A DNA stretch of 64,000 nucleotides from an uncultured Sphingomonadales bacterium. GTDB taxonomy: Bacteria > Pseudomonadota > Alphaproteobacteria > Sphingomonadales > Sphingomonadaceae. The stretch is from contig CAILBC010000026.1 in the NCBI GenBank assembly GCA_903832325.1, forward strand, positions 219,457-283,456, in the 5' to 3' direction. Both the position numbers and the translations under genes were made by a program. Positions 53,254 through 61,113 of the stretch are shown piece by piece; the first letter of the stretch is position 1; the number at the start of each line of letters is the position of its first letter. Under the pieces are notes generated by a model that had not been told where the DNA came from, ran no database searches, and worked only from the letters and a program-made list of their open reading frames with translations.

Positions 53254-53616
53254 TCAGATCAGTTGATTGACGGCCTGGAGAAACGGCATGATCGATACCG
53301 GTTTGGCCAGGTATCCTTCGGCGCCGGCTTCGCGGATGCGGTCTTCATCGCCTTTGCCGGCATAGGCGGTTACCGCCAGCACCGGGATCGTGCGCAAGGC
53401 CTCATCGCGTTTCAGCGCCTCGATCAGTTCCAGCCCGGAAATGCGCGGCAGCTGGATATCCATGATCACCAGATCGGGGGCAAAGGCGCGCGCGCGTTCG
53501 ATCACCGCGTGGCCATCGGCCAGCGGCTCCACTTCAAAGCCTTTGGCGCGCAACAGATCGCTGAACAGTTTGCGGTTGAGGTCGTTGTCCTCGACAACCA
53601 GAATTCTTTTTGCCAC
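53254..53616 (-). CDS. divK: DivK-type single-domain response regulator
   Basis: 120 residues, receiver domain only. 'RILVVEDNDLNRKLFSDLLRAKGFEV', phospho-acceptor Asp in 'DLVIMDIQLPRISGLELI', Thr/Lys switch residues in 'VLAVTAYAGKGDEDRIREAGAEGYLAKPVSIMPFL'. The 'EDN.LN.KLF.DLL' and 'GDE.RI.EAG..GY..KP.S' patterns match DivK, which feeds the DivJ/PleC-CtrA cell-cycle relay in alphaproteobacteria. No output domain. Single gene on the minus strand. Confidence 0.9.
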   Translation of the reverse strand: MAKRILVVEDNDLNRKLFSDLLRAKGFEVEPLADGHAVIERARAFAPDLVIMDIQLPRISGLELIEALKRDEALRTIPVLAVTAYAGKGDEDRIREAGAEGYLAKPVSIMPFLQAVNQLI

Positions 53617-53749
53617 GCAGCGGCCTTATTCCTGTAGGGACACCAGATTGAAGCACGGCACCGGGCGATCGGTTGCCGGTGCATCACCGGTCTATGCATG
53701 CGAAAGGGCGCTGGCAATCATTCGTGAACCGACATCGCCGGCCGACCCG

Positions 53750-53986
53750 ATGGCCCTGGCCCTGCGCGCGCTGGTTTTCGTGCTGGGCGATGAGGCGCGC
53801 GCCAGCCGGTTCCTCGCGCTTACCGGTCTTTCGCCCGATGCCCTGCGGGCAGGGGTGGGCGATCCGGTGGTGATGGGCGCGGTGCTCGAATTCCTTGCCA
53901 ATCACGAATCGGATCTTGTCGCGGCGGCAGCAGCGCTTGATATTCCGCCGGAAACGCTTGCTGCCGCATGGGAGAAACTGCGATGA
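53750..53986 (+). CDS. DUF3572 protein
   Basis: 78 residues from MALALRALVFVLGDEARASRFLALTGLSPDALRAG, all helical. The pattern 'ALALRAL.F.L.D...A.RFLALTGL....LR' and 'LEFLANHESDLVAAA..L' defines DUF3572, found next to divK in alphaproteobacteria, as here. Function unknown. A ribosome site is not obvious; the real start may be an earlier non-ATG codon, since family members often have a few more residues before 'ALALRAL'. Its stop overlaps the next ATG (ATGA). Confidence 0.75.
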   Translation: MALALRALVFVLGDEARASRFLALTGLSPDALRAGVGDPVVMGAVLEFLANHESDLVAAAAALDIPPETLAAAWEKLR

Positions 53987-54627
53987 ACCCCCCGCCGATG
54001 GGCCGCCCCCTGGTCATCAGCGATTGCGACGAAGTGCTGTTGCACATGGTTGCGCCGTACAAGCAGTGGCTGTCCGAATGCCACCACATCGATTTCGTGA
54101 TGACTGACAACGATTTCGGCAAAGCCATGCGCTATCGCGATGGCCGTCAGGTGGAACCGGCGGAAATCTGGCGCCTGCTCGGGCTGTTTTTCGATACCGA
54201 AATGTATCGCCAGCACCCGATTGTCGGCGCGGTCGATGCCATCAACACGATCACCGCGCATGCCGATGTGGTGATCCTGACCAATCTGGGCGATGACCGG
54301 CGCGAAGCGCGCACACGGCAACTGGCCGATCACGGGATTACCGCGCGGGTGTTCACCAACCAGGGGCCAAAGGGCCCGGCACTGCGCGCAATCATCGACG
54401 AATATCGCCCCAGCCGCACGGTGTTCATTGACGATTTGCCCCAGCATCACGCGTCGGTGGGCGAAATCGCCCCCGATGTCCGCCGGTTGCACTTGTGCGG
54501 CGAACCGATGCTGGCGCCGCATATCAGTTGCGCGCACGAAGCCGGGCATGCCCATGCCCGCATTGACGCATGGTCAGAGGCGCTGCCCTGGATCATGGCC
54601 CATATCAACGGAGAAAACGATGTCTGA
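53983..54627 (+). CDS. HAD-family hydrolase
   Basis: 214 residues from MNPPPMGRPLVISDCDEVLL. HAD motif I 'VISDCDEVLLHM' (DxD), motif II Thr in 'VVILTNLGDDRR', Lys in 'NQGPKGPALRAII' and motif IV 'TVFIDDLPQHHASVGE' are all present. A small cap region lies between motifs I and II. Substrate unknown. Starts in an ATGA overlap with DUF3572, with GGGAG upstream, and overlaps the RidA gene by 8 bp. Confidence 0.82.
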   Translation: MNPPPMGRPLVISDCDEVLLHMVAPYKQWLSECHHIDFVMTDNDFGKAMRYRDGRQVEPAEIWRLLGLFFDTEMYRQHPIVGAVDAINTITAHADVVILTNLGDDRREARTRQLADHGITARVFTNQGPKGPALRAIIDEYRPSRTVFIDDLPQHHASVGEIAPDVRRLHLCGEPMLAPHISCAHEAGHAHARIDAWSEALPWIMAHINGENDV

Positions 54628-55099
54628 GCCGCTTGCCGATTCCGTCGCTGCCCGCCTGGCCGAGGCCGGCCACGTCCTGCCGCAGCCGGCAGCGCCGGTG
54701 GCCGCCTATGTGCCCACGGTCATGGCCAGCGGGCTGCTCCATGTTTCGGGACAGTTGCCGTTTGTCGATGGCGGGCTGGTGACCGGGCGGCTGGGCGAAG
54801 ATGTCAGCCTTGAACAGGGCCAAGCTGCGGCGAAGGCCTGCGCACTGATGCTGCTGGCGCAAGTCAAGGCGGCGCTGGGATCGCTCGACAATGTGGAACG
54901 CGTGGTCAAACTGGGCGCCTTCATCAGCTCGGCCGGCACGTTCACCGATCAGCCAAAGGTTGCCAATGGCGCATCCGAACTGATGGTCCTGGCCTTTGGC
55001 GAAGCCGGCCGCCATGCCCGCAGCGCAGTTGGCGTGCCGGTGCTGCCGCTGGGTGCAGCGGTGGAAATCGATGCTGTTTTTGCTGTTCGCGCTCATTGA
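54620..55099 (+). CDS. RidA-family (YjgF/UK114) protein
   Basis: 159 residues of the longer YjgF/'TdcF-like' subgroup: 'VMASGLLHVSGQLPFVDGGLVTGRLGEDVSLEQGQAAAKACALMLLAQVKAALGSLDNVERVVKLGAFISSAGTF' and 'GRHARSAVGVPVLPLGAAVEIDAVFAVRA'. The archetypal catalytic Arg of RidA lies in the last segment (HARSAVG region), so enamine/imine deaminase activity is possible but this subgroup is often not proven. Co-translated in the five-gene run; RBS GGAG. Confidence 0.85.
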   Translation: MSEPLADSVAARLAEAGHVLPQPAAPVAAYVPTVMASGLLHVSGQLPFVDGGLVTGRLGEDVSLEQGQAAAKACALMLLAQVKAALGSLDNVERVVKLGAFISSAGTFTDQPKVANGASELMVLAFGEAGRHARSAVGVPVLPLGAAVEIDAVFAVRAH

Positions 55100-55877
55100 T
55101 CGCTGGCTGGTCCCCGCTCCGCGTGCGGGGCGGTGCGACTGGCTGACGCGGTTTGCCTATGCCCATCGCGGTCTGCACGGCGGTGAACGGGGCGCGGTGG
55201 AAAACAGCCCCACCGCCTTTGCCGCCGCCATTGCCGCGGGGCTGGGCATCGAATGCGATGTGCAGCGCACGCGCGACGGGCAGGCGGTGGTGTTCCACGA
55301 TGAAGACCTTGAACGGCTGACCGGGCGCACCGGCGCCGTGGCTGATGAAACCGCCGCCGCGCTGACGCAGATGACGCTGACCGGCAGCGCCGACACCATT
55401 CCCACTTTGCGCCAGATGCTGGACCAGGTGGGCGGGCGGGTGCCGCTGCTGATTGAAATCAAGATCGCGCGCGGGCGGCGGATTGCGCCGCTGTGCCTGG
55501 CCGTGCGGCGCGCGCTGGAAGGGTATTCGGGGCCGGTTGCGGTGATGAGCTTTGACCCGCGCGTGGTTGCCTGGTTTCGCCGCTATTCCCCGCTGATGGT
55601 GCGCGGGCTGGTGATGACCGAGGCAGGGTGGCGCACGCTGGGGGCGAAGGCGCGGCGCCATCTGGCGCTGTGGCGCGCGCGGCCCGATTTTCTTGCATAT
55701 GATATCGATGATCTGACCGGCGCCTTTGCCCAGGGGCAGCGCCGGCGCGGCGTGCCGCTGCTGACCTGGACCGTGGACACCGCCGCGCGGGCCGACCGGG
55801 CTGCCGCGCGCGCCGATGCGGCGATTGGCGAAGGCGCAGGGCTGGCCCGGTTCATCGCTGCAGGTGCGGCGGCATGA
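55071..55877 (+). CDS. Glycerophosphodiester phosphodiesterase-family protein
   Basis: 268 residues starting MLFLLFALIDRWLVP, an N-terminal hydrophobic segment that could anchor it. GDPD motifs: 'AYAHRGLHGGERGAVENSPTAF' with catalytic HR-x-ENT/S, 'IECDVQRTRDGQAVVFHDEDLERLTG', and 'PLLIEIKI'. It hydrolyses glycerophosphodiesters or related lipid headgroups. Its start lies 29 bp inside the RidA gene, and it overlaps the FemAB-like gene by 4 bp. Confidence 0.88.
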   Translation: MLFLLFALIDRWLVPAPRAGRCDWLTRFAYAHRGLHGGERGAVENSPTAFAAAIAAGLGIECDVQRTRDGQAVVFHDEDLERLTGRTGAVADETAAALTQMTLTGSADTIPTLRQMLDQVGGRVPLLIEIKIARGRRIAPLCLAVRRALEGYSGPVAVMSFDPRVVAWFRRYSPLMVRGLVMTEAGWRTLGAKARRHLALWRARPDFLAYDIDDLTGAFAQGQRRRGVPLLTWTVDTAARADRAAARADAAIGEGAGLARFIAAGAAA

Positions 55878-57010
55878 GCTACACCGCGCGGATCCATCGC
55901 GCGGTGGGCGCGATTGCGGCGCAAGACTGGGACCGCATGGCGGGCACCGACAATCCGTTTGTCAGCCACGCCTTTCTGACCGCGCTGGAAGATTCGCGCA
56001 GTGTTGGCGGATCGAGCGGGTGGAGCCCGCTGCCGATCGTGATCGAGGATGATGCGGGGCACCCTTTGGCTGCGCTGCCCGCCTATCTGAAAACGCACAG
56101 CCAGGGCGAATATGTGTTCGACCACGCCTGGGCCGATGCCTGGGCGCGTGCCGGCGGGCGCTATTACCCCAAATTGCAGATCAGCGTGCCGTTCACCCCG
56201 GCCACCGGGCCGCGCCTGTTGCTGGGCGATCGGCCCGATCTGGCCCCGGTTTTGCTGACCGCGGCGCAGCAAGTGGCCGCCGAACACGATTTTTCATCGG
56301 CGCATGCCACCTTCATCGCGCCCGACCAGGTGCCCTTGTTCGAAGCTTCGGGCTGGTTGCTGCGCGCCGATATCCAGTTTCACTGGGAAAACCGCGGCTA
56401 TGGCTGCTTTGACGATTTTCTGGGGGTCTTGGCCTCGGCCAAGCGCAAGAATTTGCGCAAGGAACGCGCCGCGGCGCAGGCCGGGGTGGAAATCCGCCGG
56501 TTGCGCGGGGGCGAAATCCTGCCCGAACATTGGGATGCGTTCTGGGTGTTTTACCAGGATACCGGCGCGCGCAAATGGGGCCGCCCTTATCTCACCCGCG
56601 CCGCGTTCGATCTGCTGGGCGAACGGATGGGCGAAAGCATCCTGCTGGTCATGGCCTTTGCCGACGGGCAGCCGATTGCCGGCGCACTGAATTTCATCGG
56701 CCGCGATGCGATCTATGGCCGGTACTGGGGCGCGATTGTCGACAAGCCGTTCCTGCACTTTGAACTGTGCTATTATCAGGCGATCGATGCGGCAATCGCG
56801 CTGGGGCTGTCGCGGGTCGAAGCCGGCGCGCAGGGGCAGCACAAACTGGCGCGCGGGTATGAACCGGTCCAGACGATTTCGGCGCACCATATTGTCGATC
56901 CGGCATTTCGCCGCGCGGTGGCCGATTTTCTCGTGCGCGAACGGGCCGGCGTGGCGCAAGACCAGCAATGGCTGGGCGAACGCACCCCGTTCCGCCGGGA
57001 AACCGAATAG
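55874..57010 (+). CDS. FemAB-like (PF04339) GNAT-type protein
   Basis: 378 residues. 'DWDRMAGTDNPFVSHAFLTALEDSRSV' near the N-terminus, 'ALPAYLKTHSQGEYVFDHAWADAW', 'FLGVLASAKRKNLRKERA' and 'GLSRVEAGAQGQHKLARGYEP' are characteristic of the family once called peptidogalycan biosynthesis proteins. It is a double GNAT fold thought to aminoacylate an envelope or metabolite acceptor; no substrate is established. ATGA overlap with the GDPD gene and last of the five-gene run. A 13-bp repeat in three copies follows its stop. Confidence 0.86.
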   Translation: MSYTARIHRAVGAIAAQDWDRMAGTDNPFVSHAFLTALEDSRSVGGSSGWSPLPIVIEDDAGHPLAALPAYLKTHSQGEYVFDHAWADAWARAGGRYYPKLQISVPFTPATGPRLLLGDRPDLAPVLLTAAQQVAAEHDFSSAHATFIAPDQVPLFEASGWLLRADIQFHWENRGYGCFDDFLGVLASAKRKNLRKERAAAQAGVEIRRLRGGEILPEHWDAFWVFYQDTGARKWGRPYLTRAAFDLLGERMGESILLVMAFADGQPIAGALNFIGRDAIYGRYWGAIVDKPFLHFELCYYQAIDAAIALGLSRVEAGAQGQHKLARGYEPVQTISAHHIVDPAFRRAVADFLVRERAGVAQDQQWLGERTPFRRETE

Positions 57011-57016
57011 CGCCCC

Positions 57017-57055
57017 GTTTCAGCAACCGGTTTCAGCGACCGGCTTCAGCAATCG
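57017..57055. repeat. Three 13-bp tandem repeats after the FemAB-like gene
   Basis: GTTTCAGCAACCG, GTTTCAGCGACCG and GCTTCAGCAATCG in direct succession, 6 bp after the stop codon at 57008-57010. Confidence 0.85.
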
Positions 57056-57112
57056 GGCAGCGGGCGTGGGCCGCCGCTGTGCCTGGGGCACCAAACCAAA
57101 ATTTCGCGAAAT

Positions 57113-57481
57113 TCAGGCGACGCGGCGGGCCGGGCTTGCGCGCATCCATTCGCGGGCGCGGCGCTGGGCTTCGGCGATTTCGCGTGCGGTCATTTCGTCG
57201 GAAATGTCGGCACGGCATTGTGCCGCTTCGTCATGGCCGCCAACGGCCGCCAGATTGAACCACTTGTGCGCTTCCACCAGGTCGACCTCGACGCCGTGGC
57301 TGCCGGTGGAAAAGGCGACCGCCAGATCGAACAGCGCGTCGGCGTTGCCGGCTTCGGCTGCGGCCAGGCATTGCCCGACCAGCGCGGCGCATGCGGCATC
57401 GCGTGCGGCCTGATCGGCGGCGCTGCGTGTGTCGGTACCGCCGATCAACGTGATCCGGACGTTGTGTTCAGTGTTTGCCAT
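57113..57481 (-). CDS. Sel1-like repeat protein
   Basis: 122 residues. One clear Sel1-type repeat ('ALFDLAVAFSTGSHGVEVDLVEAHKWFNLAAVGGHDEAAQCRADI') with its A..LG/A..Y..G pattern, preceded by a short helical region and followed by a basic C-terminal helix. Cytoplasmic, no signal. Sel1 repeats are protein-binding scaffolds; partner unknown. Single gene, divergent from dksA. Confidence 0.78.
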   Translation of the reverse strand: MANTEHNVRITLIGGTDTRSAADQAARDAACAALVGQCLAAAEAGNADALFDLAVAFSTGSHGVEVDLVEAHKWFNLAAVGGHDEAAQCRADISDEMTAREIAEAQRRAREWMRASPARRVA

Positions 57482-57842
57482 TGCCCATTTTCCCCAATGC
57501 CGTTGCGCCTTTGCCCAAAAAGCCTTTCTCCGGATGCCGGCGCGATGGGGTCAAGGTCGACGGGTTTGGTCAAAATTTGGTTAACAGCGGCAAGATTTTG
57601 CCGGTTCGCTGCGCCATTCGATGATTATTTTGCCGCCAATCGTCCCGACATCGTCCCGAACAGGGCAAACCGTCGCCCGCAAGGGGGGCGAATCAGGGGC
57701 AGTTGCAAAAGAGGTGGGCACTATGGCCGGGCGGGGGGCTTGTGCCGCGATCACCGGCCCCCTATAGGCCCGGCAAACCGGACCGGGAGAGCCAGCCGTG
57801 GCATCCGGGTCGGGGTCGGAAGGCGCGAATGCGGAGGGCCGG
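57482..57842. other. Divergent intergenic region upstream of dksA
   Basis: About 360 bp between the Sel1-like gene and dksA. It holds poly-purine and G-rich runs near 57680-57760 but no gene I can support. It should contain both promoters; I saw no clear consensus. Confidence 0.4.
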
Positions 57843-58301
57843 ATGGCTGGGGTTTTGAGTGACGAAATCGACGTTTTGGCCAAAGCGCGGCGGGCATTGC
57901 CGGGCGATTATTTTCCCAGTGAAGACGAACCCTATATGAACGAGCAGCAGCTGGATTATTTCCGGCGCCTGCTGCTCGAATGGAAACGGTCGATCCTGTC
58001 GGCGGCGGTCAACACGCTGTCGGCGCTGCAGGAAGGGCCGATCCGCGAGCCCGATCTGAATGATCGCGCGTCAAGCGAAACCGACTGGGGCATCGAACTG
58101 CGCACCCGCGACCGCCAGCGCAAGCTGATTGCCAAGATCGATTCGGCCATGCGCCGGATCGATGAAGGCGAATATGGCTTTTGCGAAGTGACCGGCGAAC
58201 CGATCGGCCTGGGCCGGCTGGTGGCGCGGCCCATCGCGACAATGACGGTGGAGGCGCAGCAGGCGCATGAACGCCGCGAAAAGGTCTCTCGCGACAACTG
58301 A
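57843..58301 (+). CDS. dksA: DksA/TraR-family transcription factor
   Basis: 152 residues from MAGVLSDEIDVLAKARRALPGDYFPSEDEPYMNEQQLDYFRRLLLEW. The coiled-coil tip 'DLNDRASSETDWGIELRTRDRQRKLIAKID' has the two Asp region that reaches the RNA polymerase active site, followed by 'RIDEGEYGFCEVTGEPIGLGRLVARPIATMTVEAQQAHE'. Only one of the four zinc Cys remains, as is usual in alphaproteobacterial DksA. It modulates transcription with ppGpp. GGAGG lies upstream of 57843; a GTG at 57798 is the alternative. Confidence 0.93.
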   Translation: MAGVLSDEIDVLAKARRALPGDYFPSEDEPYMNEQQLDYFRRLLLEWKRSILSAAVNTLSALQEGPIREPDLNDRASSETDWGIELRTRDRQRKLIAKIDSAMRRIDEGEYGFCEVTGEPIGLGRLVARPIATMTVEAQQAHERREKVSRDN

Positions 58302-58551
58302 GCCATTATCGGGTGATATCGGTACCGGGTGATACCGGTATCGGGTTGGCGCGCGCGGGGCCGATGATCGGCCGTTTACCGCTGCCGCCGATTGTGTGCC
58401 AAAACGGGGCCATGCCAAACGGCCATGGTTAACAACGTGGAATTTTAACGGTTCGTTTGCCAGTCAAACGTAGGCCATGGAACGGTCTTTCAAGGGATTG
58501 TCGGGCATCTGCGCGACGACTTTTGGCTGACGGGGCTTCACGCTTACAGCA

Positions 58552-58935
58552 ATGAAACGGAACCGTGTGGTGACTGACCTGGATCATCGGCAAGTCGGAC
58601 GGGACAGCCTGTTCCTGATGGCCGACCTGAGAGTCGAAGGCGAAGCGGGCGAGCACCGGGTAAAGGTGCGCAACCTGTCGGCGCGCGGCATGATGGCCGA
58701 ATGCACCGTGCGTGTGCGCTCGGGCGTGTCGGTTACGGTAAATCTGCGGAATATCGGCTGGGTGCCCGGCCGTGTGGCGTGGATTCAGGACAACCGGTTC
58801 GGCATTGCCTTTGCCGATGAGATCGAACCGCTGCTGGCGCGCGCGCCGGGTGGCGCCGGGGTGGGCGAACACACGCCGCGCTATCTGAAGCCGGTGATCG
58901 CCGCGCCCGATCCGCGGTCGTTGCGCAAGCTGTAG
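58552..58935 (+). CDS. PilZ-domain protein
   Basis: 127 residues. A single PilZ domain: the N-terminal 'RVVTDLDHRQVGRDSLFLMADLRVEG' provides the RxxxR-like switch and 'VKVRNLSARGMMAEC' the [D/N]xSxxG motif, with 'VPGRVAWIQDNRFGIAFADEI' at the end. Such domains bind cyclic di-GMP; the exact RxxxR is imperfect, so binding should be tested. Stand-alone gene. The sequence ATGGTTAA (reverse of TTAACCAT, a CtrA half-site type) lies at 58424-58431. Confidence 0.85.
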   Translation: MKRNRVVTDLDHRQVGRDSLFLMADLRVEGEAGEHRVKVRNLSARGMMAECTVRVRSGVSVTVNLRNIGWVPGRVAWIQDNRFGIAFADEIEPLLARAPGGAGVGEHTPRYLKPVIAAPDPRSLRKL

Positions 58936-59069
58936 TCTTCAGGCTGTAGTCTTCTGGCTGCCGTTTTTTGGCTGCCGGGCCTGCGGCGCCGGACTTTCTT
59001 GCGCTTCGGCATCCGTTTCGGCGCACGAAGCCCCTGACCGGGGCGGTGATTTCTGTTATCGCGGGCGCC

Positions 59070-60686
59070 GTGTCCCGGTTTCGAATGCTTTGTGCCAGCG
59101 CCGTGCTGATGCTCACCGCCGCTTGCGGCCGGTCGGGGACAGACGCGGTCGATATCAGCGTGATCGGGCCAGAGCCGGCGCCGGCCGCAATGCCAGCCAC
59201 TGCGCCAGCCACTGCGCCAGCCACCGCACCAGCCACCGCGCCAGCCACCGCACCAGCCACCGCAAATGCGCCCGCGCGCGCTGCACAGGGTGCCGATCTG
59301 CTCGATCCGGCGGGTTTCCCGGCCAGCGCCGCCACGCGCGCCGGGCTGGTCGGGTTTGATGCCGTTGGCCGCCTGGTGCCCGCGCTGGCCGAACGCTGGA
59401 TCGTGACCGACGATGGCCTGGGCTATATCTTTCGCCTGCGCGATGCGCAGTGGAGCGATGGCGCGCCGATCACCGGGCCCGATGTTGCCGCCGCGCTGCG
59501 CCGTGCGCTGGCCGCTGCGCATGGCACGCCGATCGGCGCCGATCTTGCCGCGATCCGCAATGTGCGGGTCATGGCGCGGCGGGTGATCGAGATTGATCTC
59601 GATGTGGCGCAGCCCGATCTGCTGACATTGCTGGCCCAGCCCGAGCTGGCGATCGTGGCCGGCCCGCGCGGGCAGCATCACGCCGGGCCGATGGACCTGC
59701 GCCGTGAAGGCAGCCACTGGCAGGCGCGGCTGGTCCCGCCCGATCATCCCGGGCTGCCGCTGGTGCCGCCACCTGCGGTCAGCCGCCCGCTGGCGCTGCG
59801 GTTCCAATCCGCGCAGGCTGCGGTCGATCGCTTTGCCGTGGGCAAGGCCGATCTGGTGCTGGGCGGCACGTTCGACAGCCTGCCGCTGGTCACCCGCATC
59901 GCCATGGCGCGCGGCAATCTGCATTTCGATCCCGTGGCCGGGCTGTTCGGGCTGGACGTGCTGGCCGCGCGCGGGTTTCTGGCCGATGCCGCCAATCGCG
60001 AGGCGCTGGCCATGGCGATCGATCGCGATGGCCTGGTTGCGGCCTTTGGCGTGAGCGGCTGGCAGGCGACCACGCGCATGGTTTCCGCCGGGCTTGATGG
60101 TGACAGCGGCGCCGTGGCGGAACGCTGGACCGACCGCACGCTCGACCAGCGGCGCGCCGCCGCCACCGAGCGGGTCGGGGCGTGGATTTCTGCCCGGGGG
60201 AAGGCCAATGCGGGTGCCAATTCCAGTGCAGGTCCCAGTGCTCCTGTGCTGACATTGGCGCTGCCCGCCGGGGCGGGGGCGGATATCCTGTTTCAGCGGT
60301 TGCACGATGATTTTGCCGCAATCGGCGTGACGCTGCTGCGCGCCGCAAAAGGGCAGGCGGCCGATCTGGCGCTGATCGACAGCGTGGCGCGTTATCCGCG
60401 TGCGCGCTGGTTTCTGGAACGGTTGAGCTGCGCCAGCCACCGCCAGGTGTGCAGCGAAGCGGGCGATTCCGCGCTTCAGGCGGCGATGCGGTCGGGCGAT
60501 GCGGCGGCGGCGGCCGATTTGCTGGCCCAGGCCGAAGGGCAGATCACCATGGCCAACGGGTTCATCCCGCTGGCGCGCCCGCTGCGCTGGTCACTGGTGC
60601 ATGGCAGCGTGGCGGGGCTGGTGCCCAATCCCTGGGGCTGGCACGCGCTGCCGCCACTGGCCGGGGCGGATTCGGGCAACAATTGA
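59070..60686 (+). CDS. Extracellular solute-binding lipoprotein (SBP_bac_5 type), orphan
   Basis: 538 residues with GTG start (MSRFRMLCASAVLMLTAACG), lipobox 'TAAC' at Cys 19, then a low-complexity TAPA repeat and a peptide-binding-protein fold: 'LVPALAERWIVTDDGLGYIFRLRDAQWSDGAPITGPDVAAALRRAL' is the family-5 signature region, and later 'PVLTLALPAGAGADILFQRLHDDFAAIGVTLL'. In the family it captures peptides or nickel for an ABC transporter, but no permease or ATPase gene is beside it. ATG at 59085 is an alternative start. A REP-like element begins at its stop codon. Confidence 0.78.
   Translation: MSRFRMLCASAVLMLTAACGRSGTDAVDISVIGPEPAPAAMPATAPATAPATAPATAPATAPATANAPARAAQGADLLDPAGFPASAATRAGLVGFDAVGRLVPALAERWIVTDDGLGYIFRLRDAQWSDGAPITGPDVAAALRRALAAAHGTPIGADLAAIRNVRVMARRVIEIDLDVAQPDLLTLLAQPELAIVAGPRGQHHAGPMDLRREGSHWQARLVPPDHPGLPLVPPPAVSRPLALRFQSAQAAVDRFAVGKADLVLGGTFDSLPLVTRIAMARGNLHFDPVAGLFGLDVLAARGFLADAANREALAMAIDRDGLVAAFGVSGWQATTRMVSAGLDGDSGAVAERWTDRTLDQRRAAATERVGAWISARGKANAGANSSAGPSAPVLTLALPAGAGADILFQRLHDDFAAIGVTLLRAAKGQAADLALIDSVARYPRARWFLERLSCASHRQVCSEAGDSALQAAMRSGDAAAAADLLAQAEGQITMANGFIPLARPLRWSLVHGSVAGLVPNPWGWHALPPLAGADSGNN
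59192..59263 (+). repeat. Six 12-bp coding tandem repeats (APAT)
   Basis: Six 12-bp units of GCCAGCCACTGC and close variants (59192, 59204, 59216, 59228, 59240, 59252), encoding the Ala/Pro/Thr linker after the lipobox. The 12-bp unit keeps frame when copy number changes. Confidence 0.92.
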
Positions 60687-60786
60687 TACGGTCGTGCGAT
60701 GAGTGGAGCCTATCGCACAACATGACGCTCAGGCGCCAAGCGGGCTTGTACCAACGTGCGTCAAGTCAAGCTCACTGCACGTTGGG
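60685..60786. repeat. REP-like palindromic element, copy B (inverted)
   Basis: Reverse complement closely matches copy C at 63847-63936. Hairpins: GTGCGAT (60694-60700)/ATCGCAC (60712-60718) and AACGTGC (60753-60759)/GCACGTT (60777-60783), joined by CTCAGGCGCCAAGCGGGCTT. It starts at the stop codon of the solute-binding gene. Confidence 0.75.
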
Positions 60787-60866
60787 ATGAGCGTTTTCGG
60801 GCTGGTTCAGCCCCGTCTGCGCGCAATAGGGGCGGGGTCACGCCGGCCGCCGCGCCCGACTATGCT

Positions 60867-61043
60867 TCAAAAATCGATGGCGATGCCGTTGCGTTCCCAA
60901 TCGCCAAAACGGGTGGGATCGATCCCGTCGGGATCATCGCCGCGCGGCACGGCGCGCGGTTCGGGCACAGGCGGGTTGGTCCAGTGCGGCGGCGGGGTGA
61001 AATGCGCGGGTCGGGTGGTCGCGCGCTTTGGCTGTGTGGTCAT
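60867..61043 (-). CDS. DUF1674 (SDHAF4-like) protein
   Basis: 58 residues, ending 'GDDPDGIDPTRFGDWERNGIAIDF', the hallmark of DUF1674: the 'PTRFGDWE..G...DF' motif. Eukaryotic members (SDHAF4) help assemble flavinylated succinate dehydrogenase; bacterial ones are presumed to do the same. The N-terminus is short and Pro-rich. Starts at ATG 61043; ATG 61055 is also in frame. Divergent from rsmB, with the two starts 70 bp apart. Too short and embedded in a long shadow frame, so easily missed. Confidence 0.82.
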   Translation of the reverse strand: MTTQPKRATTRPAHFTPPPHWTNPPVPEPRAVPRGDDPDGIDPTRFGDWERNGIAIDF

Positions 61044-61113
61044 GCCTGCGGTCATGATCTTTCGCGCGCGGGGATGCAATTGCCAAGTCGGGCATATGCG
61101 ACGATAGGGGGCC

